Assembly (NCBI GenBank): GCA_003254905.1
Contig: QANU01053415.1
Coordinates: forward strand, 62,001 to 126,000
Direction: 5' to 3'
DNA from: Nissolia schottii
Lineage: Eukaryota > Streptophyta > Magnoliopsida > Fabales > Fabaceae
Length of the DNA stretch: 64,000 nt
The notes under the pieces are model-generated. The model was not told the DNA's origin. It ran no database searches and saw only the letters and a list, made by a program, of their open reading frames with translations. Both the position numbers and the translations under genes were made by a program. Below, piece by piece: positions 1 to 9,986 of the stretch (positions are counted from its first letter, which is position 1; every line of letters starts with the position of its first letter).

Positions 1-227
1 CGAGAGCCCGGATTTTCCCCCATGCACCCTATTTGGATAGATGAGCGTCCCGGTAGCAGTAGCCGCGACCCCATCCACGTTGACGGAGAGGATGATCTTC
101 CACCACTGAGGCCAGAGCCAAAGCCAGTGCCCGAGCCCGCTACAGATCCAGAGTCATCCACACCGCCTGTCCGAGGACGAGGGCGACGCACCACCGCTAG
201 AAAGAGGGTACTTCCAATGCTACCACG

Positions 228-3200
228 TGTAACATCCCGATTTTTCTTAGAGAAATAATCATAAACATAAATATCAAATTAATTTTCTAATCATGATTAG
301 AAAATAAAGATGGGAAATTATTAGGTAGAATGTCCTTAGGAAATAAAACGTGTCGCGGTAGGAAGTTCGGCAGACAACCGAGCAGCCGCTGTTCGCCGAT
401 GAAATTTTCTGACGCGCAAAAGGTGTCCGTGAAAATAATCTCCCGGAGAAAAATTCACAAACGCCTTTAAATATTAATACCCTTAGGTAGAGGGGAATTC
501 GAGGATCGCGACGGTATAAACGAAATATTTTTCGGACGACCGTGCGCGACGCACCGACACTGCGAGCAATAAAACATGAGCAACCGGAGCTGGGAGAAAA
601 TGAAATTTCAGCAGCTGAAGTAGAGGGCTGCACGGTTAAGAGAGGAGATTTTTGTCCAAAAAAATAATCCCCTAAAATCATGCTTCCAAACTTACATCAC
701 CTTACTTCTCTTACACACTACACCAAATCCCATCACTTAGCCATACCTATGCCCATGCCTTCTACTATTCATCTAATTTATTAAATCCCAAAGTTCAATC
801 AATTTCCCTCACCATCAGCCCCTCAAAACCGAGACTTCTCTCCCAAAACCAATCCTCTTCTTCACTCCCGTGACGCCTTGCATTCTTCTCTTCACACGGT
901 TTCTAAAACTTTTCTTCCATCCCACCACACTTTTCCTATATAACGTCTACCATTCCTATATACTACACTTTCATAAACCAAGCAAAATCGTGCCAGAAAC
1001 AATTGTTTCTTAAGCTTTCCTTCATTTTTCTCTAAACACAGCCCTCAAGTCTCCTCATCTTGGTTTCATTTTCTTTCATCCAAAATCAAGAGGAACAACC
1101 TCATCACCCTCCACCTTGCTCAAGAATTGTCATCTTGGAGAAAGGAGGAGCTCAAGCTTTGGAAACAACAAGGCTTGTGGGACTTCACTCCAAGCTTTCC
1201 TCACCACCACCAGGTTCTTCTACAAGTGGGTAACTATGCATAAATCACCTCCTTGGTGATCTATTTATGGTTATTGTGAGTATGTGATATAATGCACATG
1301 GTATGCATTTTATGCTTGAAAATTATCTTGCATGTGTTGGTAAGGATTTGATGAGGATAAGTATTATGTTGCACATTGGTTGTATTCACGTTGTTTTATG
1401 ATTCTTAGATGTTCATGTCGTTGCTTGTGTGCTGTTGGAATATGTGGTGTTTGAACTTGGAATGAATGTGAGAACATGAGAGAAAATAATCAAGGAAGTA
1501 AGCGTTGAGTGGTTCCGCGGAGAGTGACTGAGAGGAGTCTAGGGAGTTGTTGAGCGGCGCCTGGATGGGTGCTGAATGGTTATGCGTAGAGTGACTGAGG
1601 GGATTCCGTAGAAAGATGTTGAGCGGCGCCTGGGATGGTGCTGAGTTGTTCTGCGGAGAGTGACTGAGAGGAGTCTTGTTGAGCGGCGCCTGGGATGGTG
1701 CTGAGTGGTTCTGCGGAGGATCCCTGTAGTTGCTGAGAGAGTTACGTGAAGAGTGCTGAGTGGGCACCAGGAGTGGTACTGAGTGGGTTCCGCGGAGGTT
1801 CCCTAGAGTGGCTGAGTGGTTCCCTGGAGAGTTTTCTAAGTGAGCACCAGTAGTGGTGCTGAGTGGGTTCCGCGGAGGTTCCCTAGAGTTACTGAATGGT
1901 TCCATGGAGAGTTGCTGAGTGGGTTCCGCGGAGGTTCCCTAGAGCTGTAGAGTGGTCTCTAGAGTTGCTGAGTGGTTCCATGAAGAGTTGCTGAGTGGGT
2001 TCCACGGAGGTTCCCTGGAGTTACCGAGTGGTTCCCTGGAGAGTTTCTGAGTGGTTTAAGCGGAGGTTCCCTGGAGTTGCTGAGTGGTTCCCTGAAGAGT
2101 GACTGAGTGGGTTCTGCGGAGGTTCCCTGGAGTTACCGAGTGGTTCCCTAGAGGGGGTTTTCAAGGTCTCCTATATTCCAACAAGCACTTAACAGTATTT
2201 ATGATAAAATGCATCATGAGGACAAGGTTGTCACTTAAGTGTTAGGACACCCTGAGATAACTAGAGGTCATCACCTAATGTTATAAAAAGAGCATAACTG
2301 AACCCTAGGGAATCAGTATGTAGTTATATGATGGTAGGTATCTCTCTTGGCGGAAACGCCCCTCACCAGTCCCCACAAAGGGGTGGATTGGTTAATGATG
2401 AGGAATAAAAAGAAAGAAAGTAAAGAAAAGATGAATGAGAAAGGGTGACATCACGCCTATGAAATGATGATGATGTACGGGTCTCCACTTGGTTGTGTCA
2501 TAGGGCCAACCCCTCGCCCTCCCACTAGGTGGACGGTTGTCTCTATTGATGATCGGAGACGGAACATTAGTTATCCGCGGTGGTTCGCAACCACTCAGGT
2601 TATAGCGCTGCCTGGTCGACATCAATTAGAGGACAGAAGCAGGTTGTAGATGTTTGGCCGCATCTACATGAGTGGAAAAGACTCGGCGCAGCCCTGGTCC
2701 ATTAGTTAGCTGGGAGCCGACGCAGCCTCAGTCTATTAGTTAGCCGAGAGCATGAAAAGCAGGATGCGCCCCGGTCCATTAGTTAGCCGGTACGCATGAG
2801 AGAGTCTCAAAGTTAGCATGCATAAAGTATGAAATGAATGAATATGAAATGGTATGATGAATGAGTATGTAATATATAAGTATAGGATAATGTATATGAG
2901 CATGTGTATGAAGTAAATACCGTCAAGAGAACGCTCGAGACGGCTATATATGTACGCAAGGAAAGTTAACAAGCACGAGAACTTAGATAAGCAAGACTAG
3001 TTCCCCAGTCACCTAGTAAAGTAGATAAAGCCGTTCAGGACTTTAGGCCAGATAATAATCAGTAGGATGTTAGTATGCATGTTCACTTAGAAACACCTGA
3101 GCAGCCTGGTTGATAAGTGAGAAAAGAGATCCCCTATGCTAAGGTTAACCACTGAGGATAACTGTTCTCACCCCCACTCGCTTATGCTTCCAGGAGCAGG

Positions 3201-3654
3201 CGAAGAGTATGAGGGCTACGAGGAGCCCTATGAGGAGCCGCACGTGGAGCAGTAGAGGACCGAGGACGAGCCAGTCTAGCTTGGCATCAGATGGACATTT
3301 TGCCATATTTTGAGATGTATTTTGATGTACTTGGCTTGTATATGTAAACTATTCTGATACTCTGTTAGTTGAAATTTGTGATGGACCAGCTACTTGTTAT
3401 GTAATCATTTATGCCAGTAATGATTATTACTTATAAGCTTCAGCTCTATCGCTTGTATTATATGCTTTGATCCACGCGTGGCTCATATTTTGCAAATAAA
3501 GTAACAAACAGAAAGGTTTTAAAATGGTCCATATTTTCCTTAATCTTGTATTTTCAAAAGATAATAAAGGACTATAAGTAATCCCACCAAATGATTAACA
3601 ACCTAGTGAGCATTGCGTACTACTCGAGGGTATGCAGTTAGCTAGGGTGTTACA
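228..3654 (+). mobile_element. Solo LTR, 3.4 kb, Ty3/gypsy (Tekay/del-like)
   Basis: The element starts TGTAACATCCCGATTTTTC and ends GGGTGTTACA. That gives inverted TGTAACA/TGTTACA termini typical of chromovirus LTRs. Both sides carry the identical 5-bp target duplication CCACG (223-227 and 3655-3659). A TATA-like cctatataacg lies near 950, followed by a pyrimidine-rich leader. No internal region or second LTR is present, so it is a solo LTR left by recombination between two LTRs. It contains a minisatellite (1505-2150) and, near 3186-3255, a short acidic ORF ending in TAG. Assignment to Tekay/del is by terminal motif and length only. Confidence 0.8.
1505..2150. repeat. Minisatellite inside the solo LTR, ~27-bp base unit
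   Basis: Degenerate copies of gagttgctgagtggttccct and gttccgcggaggttccct alternate through the stretch. The box cggaggttccct recurs at spacings of about 54, 79 and 80 bp, which are 2 or 3 times a ~27-bp base unit. The minus-strand reading frame here (1405-1905) is a by-product of the repeat. Confidence 0.75.
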
Positions 3655-3778
3655 CCACGCAGATTCGCACCCCGCGACTTCACCGCGATGACGGACATCT
3701 CCAGTGAGGACGAAACGGCAGAAGAGGAGGACCCCGCAGAGCGAGACGAGGATTCCGAGGGTTAGTCGCAGCAGGAAC

Positions 3779-4228
3779 CCGCCAGTGTTTTCAGGGATAG
3801 ATGTGTACCTTACACGCAATGAGTAGTTCTCATCCGTGTACGTAGGTTTTTGTTTATATATGTATTACTGTATATGGACTGGTAGTTATGTATGTATGTC
3901 CGTAGTAGGACAAGATATTATTATAATATTAATGTATAATTATGTGTGTGTAACTTTGGGCCGTATGTGTATTTTCTTCGGGTACTCGCCATGCGCCAGG
4001 TACGTATATTTCTCTTACCTTTTTACGATACCTTTATGCGGTATATGATGCGTATGGCTCTTTATTTTCCATAGTATGATTGACAGAAGTTTTAAAATTG
4101 GCCCATATTTGTGTAAACCCTAATTTCAAAGCAAGATAGAGAACCATAACGGTTCGTAGCACCAGAAGAGCATCACCTAGCCGGGAAGTATATGACTTAA
4201 GCATAGGTCAACTAGCTAGGGTGTTTCA
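3779..4228 (+). repeat. 3' end of an older related LTR
   Basis: After the acidic ORF stop, the sequence carries a weakly conserved version of the LTR 3' region: a 'ttttaaaattggcccatatt' box near 4090, then 'catcacctagccgggaag' and a terminal 'aactagctagggtgttt' at about 4210-4228. The same box order is found at 3515-3654 and 9840-9986. The terminal TGTTACA has decayed to TGTTTCA. Confidence 0.55.
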
Positions 4229-5095
4229 ATGCACGCACTCTTGGTATAGAAAAGCCTTTAATTGAATGAAATAAGTGAATAAAAATGTTTACATGACAGG
4301 TGCCACAAAAATGGTTGTAAATATGTTGTAATAATCCTTTTTTCTTATTTTGGTAACCTGTCATTTGCTAACAATATAATGCTCATTCTATAATATTAGT
4401 AACAGTTTTATAACTTTGCTAACATGCAATTTCATATTAATGTGTAAAATTGTGAAATATTGTAATTATTAAAATATTCTTTTTTGAGAAATTGTTATTT
4501 TGTTTGTATCATGTTCCAAGTTCTAAAATAATATTATGTTAAAGTTTATTTATTTTGGTGTTTTGGAACTATTTATTTTGAGTTTTCAAATTTAATAATG
4601 TTATAAATTATGAGATATCTCATTGTATTTCGAGTTGAAAAATATTTTGTCAATAATTATGGAAATTTTTTGCCGTATCTCATAATTTGTCTATTCTCAG
4701 ATTTTATGATTTATAAGAACTAAAATAATTTTGATTTTTATTTGCAAATATAGAATTGCATATTATATTTCTTGTTTCTTGAGACATTGCAATTTTGGGT
4801 TTAGTGCAATGTTGGTTTAACAGTTGTGATGTGTGTGTGTCTATATATATATATTTGTAACATGACAATTTTATACACTCTCATGTTAATCTGAAATAGT
4901 GTTTTTCATAACATGTTGGTATTATGATTTATGCAATTCAAGTGGGAGAATGTTGAATTATTGTATGAATTGCATAAATCATTATTAAATTTGAGGTTAA
5001 TTTCAGATTAATTAAATGCTTTAATGCTTAAAAAAAATGTTTAGATTTTGACAATATTGACTTTGAGAGTGGTTGTTGTGATATTGATATATGCG

Positions 5096-5142
<47 letters not shown>

Positions 5143-5986
5143 CACACATATATGTTTGTAGCACTTTGACAATTGTGATAAAATACCATTTACAATGTTT
5201 GTAAAATTATTTATGCTTCCGCTGCTTATAGTATAATTTTGTTGTCGTTAGAGTGCTATTCTTTTTGGGTAAAATATTATTTGTCATGGGTAAATTATTT
5301 TAATTTTGACAATATCTCTATGCTTTGTTTGACCAGCCACATTGTTTTTAAGGGAGCTTTGTTCACTAATTATCATTCATTAAATAATGTTAAGTGCTCC
5401 TTTTGGCCTGAGTGTTTACCCACTATAAATATTTCAATTTTGTTAATATATGATATTGAGAATTGTATTAATAATGCTTGTGGGAAGACTCTGCACGTGC
5501 ACTATAATATTGAGATTCTCCAAAGGAATTGCATTGCATGAAAGAGCTTCATTTAGAATTTTGTAGAAATGTGAAAATTTCATTAATTTTGTTTTCACTT
5601 TAGGTGAAATTTATCCTTGTTAAATAAAATTTATTATTATTATTGGTGTTATTATTATTTTTAATGGATTGCGAATATTGTTGGATTGTGTAAATAATGG
5701 GCATACCTTTCGGTGTGACATTATTTGACATAATCATTGTGTGATAGAGAAAATAATTTAATTATAAGTAAGTAATTTTTCAGTATTAGTATTATTATTT
5801 TTCTCTATCAAGTGAGAGACATGTATATTGTGATTCAGGCCCCTTCGGTGGGATTGCAATAATATAAGTGCTTTAGTTTTATTAATTGCTCAATTAATTG
5901 AACATGAGAAAATCATTAATACGTGTTATATTTCACATGTTATAATAAGGCAAAATTAGGATTAAAATATTATTTTTCTATCACAG
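4229..5986. other. AT-rich intergenic stretch, possible copia LTR
   Basis: No gene is seen. At about 4940-4955 'aagtgggagaa' followed by 'TGTTGAATTATTG' looks like a copia-type polypurine tract next to an LTR start. The far end of such an LTR could not be placed; it may run to about 5985. A GC/CA alternating tract lies at 5093-5140. Confidence 0.3.
5093..5140. repeat. Alternating (GC)n-(CA)n tract
   Basis: About six GC dinucleotides run directly into about 18 CA dinucleotides, preceded by atatat. The tract is a continuous purine-pyrimidine alternation. Confidence 0.9.
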
Positions 5987-6154
5987 TGAGCAGTGGTGAT
6001 TGTGATCAAGATTTAATGGCAATGGCAAGAGAACACAACCAAGCTTTCTCCAATGCTCTTAAGAAGTTAGAGAGAAAGCTACCTGGATTTAGATACTCGC
6101 TATTTGATTATTATGGTGCACTCAAGGACAGAGTTAAAAACCCTTTGAAATATG
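5987..6154 (+). pseudogene. Orphan GDSL esterase/lipase exon
   Basis: One exon-sized frame encodes a recognisable piece of the GDSL esterase/lipase family: a CDQDL start, a helix with AREHNQAFSNAL and KLERKLPG, then the conserved block FDYYGALKDRVKNPLKYG. In family members this block precedes the C-terminal part carrying the catalytic Asp-His. The exon has a plausible acceptor (tatcacag, 5986) and donor (tatg/gtgggt, 6154). I found neither the GDS motif exon upstream nor the Asp-His exon downstream within several kb. It is therefore most likely a captured or left-over gene fragment. If the donor is ignored, the frame stops at 6165. Confidence 0.7.
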
Positions 6155-6165
6155 GTGGGTTCTAA

Positions 6166-7242
6166 TTCAGATTAATTGAGAAATATTATTAATCTCTACC
6201 ATGAATGATACACACATTCCTTCCATTTTAATTTAACTGTCAAATTTTTTATTTCTCAAGGTTTTAATTTATCTGTCAACTTTAGATAGTTTTAATTTTT
6301 TCTTTAGATAGTTTTAATTTTTTTCTTTCTTAATAATACCCTTGGTTTAGTTGTGCATATTAAATAACCATTATTAAGGTAACAATAATTTAGACAGAGA
6401 ATTAATTTAAACACACAATCTCATTATCTTGTGTGTTAAAATTTATGGAGTATTCTATTGTATTTACGTACCCTAATTAAGATTAATCTCGGGGACAATC
6501 GTCAAAGGAAATCTTTCCAACGCGAGCTTGTCTTTGCCAAGATGGGAATCGAGTGACCTATACTACTACTACTAGACGAAACATATCACTTTGCATGCAT
6601 AAAAATCTAGCACTAAAGGTTAAAGGGAACGTTATCTAATCCTAATTAATTCCTTCTTTTTCTTTTCTTTTTGACGAAAACCTGAATCTCTGCTGAATCC
6701 CACTAATCCACTATCAACCAAATGCATCTTATGCCATATATAATGACTACTTTTTTCTTTCTTCTTTAAATTATAGCGGTGTTCGGCCAAAACTAGCTTG
6801 ACCAATCCATGATAGTAATATGCATAAAGAATGAGACAAAGACCTAGAAAACCTGCCTTTCTTGTCAGAAAGAAGCAATATACATAGAGAAATCCAACAC
6901 TACTCTACTCTATCGTAATACCGAAACAAGAAAAGGTTTTAAGTTCTCATAAGTTATGATTTGTTGACAATTAAAATCACCACTAAGCAATTACTCATAA
7001 AGTTCAAACGCGATAATCCAACACCCTAAACAAGTTGCACTCTTAAAAAATTATCAATATTTAAATCTCGAAATAGACCATAATTGTAAAGATACTTAAA
7101 GACAAATATATAAAATTAAAACTACCACCGACAAACTTACATGTATTCAATGTATTTTGGAGCAGCAAATTGAACTATTTGCTTATTTATGGTGTATTCG
7201 ATATAATATCTATTAATAAAAATATTTGCTTTTAACGAAATA
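6166..7242. other. Intergenic, no gene seen
   Basis: AT-rich sequence with no coding similarity on either strand and no clear repeat termini. Confidence 0.6.
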
Positions 7243-8888
7243 AATAAAGTTATTGTCTATGAAAAATGACCATTAATCCAAAAAATAATTTTTAACAAAA
7301 AAAGAGAAGGCTACATGCGGTGAAAATTGCATATTATTGAAAACCATTTTTTTTTAAAAAAAAATTCAAGGTTGTAGTCTTCTCTTTTTCGTTGAAAATA
7401 TTTTTTTGGATTAATGGCAGTCTTTCACATCTTATAGTCATGTGTATTTTTTTTTGTTAAAAGCAAACTTTAATAATATGTATTTTTTGTAGACTATAAT
7501 CTTGTATTGTTTTTTCTCAAAAATGGTTTTTGAAATTCTTTTTTTCATTGAAAATGATTTTTTAAATTAATGATCATCTTTCACTAGTTATAACCTTGTC
7601 TTTTTTTGTTGAAAGCAAATCCTTTTATTAAAGGACATTTTTCATGGTCTATAATCTTGTATTTTTGCTCAAACATGATTTTCGGTAATATGTATTTTCC
7701 GTAGTCTATAGCCTTCTCATGTTCATTGAAAATAAACTTTTTTTTATTAATGACCTCTTTTACGAGCCATAATCTTATCTTTTTCATTAAAAACAAACCT
7801 TTTTAGTAATGAACATTTTTCATGGTTTATAGCCTTCTGTTTTGCTAAAAAATAATTTTTGAAAATATGCATTTTTCGTTACCTGTAGCATTTTCTATTT
7901 CATTGAAGATTATTTTTTTGAATTGATTGTCATCTTTCACAGGCTATAGTATTATCTTTTTCGTTATAAACAAACATTTTTATTAATGGCCATTTTTCAT
8001 AGGTTATAGCCTTGTATTTTTACTCAAAAATGGTTTTCAATAATATGCATTTTCCATATCCAAGCCACATCATTTTGATTTTCCTTAAAAATGATTTTTT
8101 TTGGATTAATGACCATCTTTCACAAGTTATAGACTTGTCTTTTTTTGTTAAAAACAAACTTTTTTTTATTAATGAACATTTTTCATCAGTTATACCTTGT
8201 ATTTTTGCGCAAAAACAATTTTTAGTAATATGCTCTTTCCATAGCCTGTAGTCTTCTCGTTTCATTGGAAATGATTTCATAGATTAATGGTAATCTGTCA
8301 CAAGCTATGACCTGGTCTTTTTCATTAAAAAAAACTTTTTATTATTGGACATTTATCATAGACAATAGTCTGCCTTGTATTTTTTCTCAAAAATGAATTT
8401 TGGTAATGTGAACTTTTTGTAGCCTATAGTTTTTTCTTTTTCATTGAAAATGATTTTTTTGAATTAATGACTATCTTTCACAAGCTATATAGCATTGTCT
8501 ATTTCGTTGAAAAACAAACCTTTTTATTAATGAGCATTTTTCATAGTCTATATAACTTTGTATTTTTTGCTTTATGATTTGCTGTAATATGCACTTTTTG
8601 TAGCCAATAGCCTTCTCATTTTCATTGAAAATGATTTTTTGGATTAATAGTCATCTTTCTCAAGGTATAGACTTGTATATTGCATTAAAAGCAAACATTT
8701 TTAATAATTGACATTTTTTATGGGTTATAGCCTTTTAATTTTTATTAATGAACATGTTTCATTAGCTATAATATAATAGCCTTGTATTTTTGCTAATAAA
8801 TGATTTTTTCTAACATGCACTTTCCGTAACTTGTAGCCTTCTCATTTTCATTTAAAATGATTTTTTTTTTAATTAATAGCCATCTTGT
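7243..8888. repeat. Satellite-like tandem array, ~177-bp trimer of ~59-bp units
   Basis: A box of the form 'atgattttttgaattaatgacc' recurs near 7391, 7553, 7730, 7905, 8090, 8268, 8450, 8628 and 8850, mostly 162-185 bp apart. Within each period three related subunits of about 57-60 bp begin with CTATAGCCTT followed by a T-run and an A-run. One ends in an 'aacatttttcat' form, one in 'aatatgcactttccgtag' and one in 'gaccatctttcacaag'. The array is therefore a higher-order repeat. The first ~105 bp (7243-7350) are in reverse orientation to the rest, with a T9/A9 tract at the turn. Short minus- and plus-strand ORFs here are artefacts. Confidence 0.8.
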
Positions 8889-9239
8889 GGAATTAGGTTT
8901 CCCTAGCTATTCTAATTGTTTAATACAATATGTATTGATGATGACAAATACAATATGCTCTAATTGTCCATTCTTAATATCTATGCTTATGTTTGTAGAA
9001 CTAGGTTTCCCTAATTGTTCTATTTAATTCAATATATCTTGATGATGACAAATAGAACATAACAAACACATAATGACAATTAGAATGCAAAAGGATGATA
9101 TATGCTAAATAGAATACATTTAATCTTGTATGATTGAACTTGATGGTATCATATAGCTTACACATTATACAATGATATATGAGAAATACATCCTTTTGAG
9201 AACACATCCAATAATGAACTATATGTGCTCTTGAGTACC
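8889..9239. repeat. Short direct duplication, intergenic
   Basis: A ~65-bp segment containing 'aggtttccct', 'attgttcta' and 'gatgatgacaaata' occurs at about 8893-8958 and again at about 8998-9062. No gene is seen. Confidence 0.6.
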
Positions 9240-9986
9240 TACCTCGATGTATCTGACATGGACCCAGGAAGCGTGTTCCTCACCCGATCCGACGACAATT
9301 AGCTCCCTAAACCCATGTTAATAAAGCAGGACCTTCCAGGAGCCAACCAGGTCTGTTCGCCATCCCAAAGCCACCAGGGGATCAGAGGAAGAAGATGACT
9401 CACATGTCCACATGGAAGAGGACCCAGGGGAGGAAGAGGAGGAAGTGGAGGAAACGGAAGAAGAGGACGAAGACCCAAAGCAGGATCCAGAAGAGCATTG
9501 AATAACCACCACTTGAAGCAGCAACGTGGCTAGCAAGCGTACCATGAAGTACTTTTGTATAGGCTAAATGAGTAGTATCCTATTTGCCCTTAGGTTTATG
9601 TATTTTGATTTTAATCTAAATGACGCTATATGTATTGACTATTATATGACATATGTAATATATCAATGGTGTTGTTGATGGACCACATGTGTTGCCCTAC
9701 CTTATTAATTGCTTGTTTAACATACTTTGATTGCTATATTGATTGTGCAAGAACCGTTAAGTCCCAAGGCTCTATCGCTTGTACTATATGTTCTATTCTA
9801 CACGTGGCTCATACTTTATGCGTTAAACAGTGAAGGGAAAAAGTTTTAAATTGGTCCATATTTTATGTAATGAGTATTTTCAGAGGTAATAAAGGACTAA
9901 AAGTATTCACATCAAAGTAGTTAACAACTTAGGAAGCATGACTTATGACTTAAGCATATAAACTAGCTAACTAAGGGTGTTACACC
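9240..9986 (+). repeat. Old LTR 3' remnant with acidic ORF tail
   Basis: A plus-strand frame ending in TGA near 9499-9501 has a run of Glu/Asp codons (about 9385-9500). It is followed by ~480 bp with the same box order as the LTR end at 3654: 'gctctatcgcttgta', 'cacgtggctcatact', 'ttttaaattggtccatattt', 'ataaaggactaaaagta' and the terminus 'aagggtgttaca' (9975-9986). No start of the element is identifiable; the left side adjoins the 9-kb duplication. Confidence 0.6.

Larger units (their letters stand above)
1..3778 (+). pseudogene. Partial ORF with acidic tail, interrupted by a solo LTR
   Basis: The frame is open from base 1, without its own start in the window, and runs to 227. There it is split by a 3,427-bp solo LTR. 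If one copy of the CCACG target duplication is removed together with the LTR, the same frame continues at 3660 and ends at a TAG near 3776-3778. The first part is rich in Pro, Glu and Arg (a PEPKPVPEP-like stretch, then RGRGRR). The last part is strongly acidic with many Glu and Asp. The ~450 bp after the stop, ending near 4228 with ctagctagggtgttt, resemble the 3' ends of the LTRs at 3654 and 9986. This is therefore probably the tail of an older related LTR-type repeat rather than a cellular gene. The family is not recognised. Confidence 0.5.

Noticed and set aside
1405..1905. Minus-strand frame of 166 residues
   Set aside because: It spans the minisatellite of the solo LTR; its Asn/Pro/Ser repeats are translations of the repeat.
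7584..8280. Several 70-86 residue frames on both strands
   Set aside because: They lie inside the 177-bp satellite and repeat with it.
7243..8888. Possible CRISPR-like array
   Set aside because: Units are adjacent with no constant-length unique spacers, and the genome is plant nuclear.
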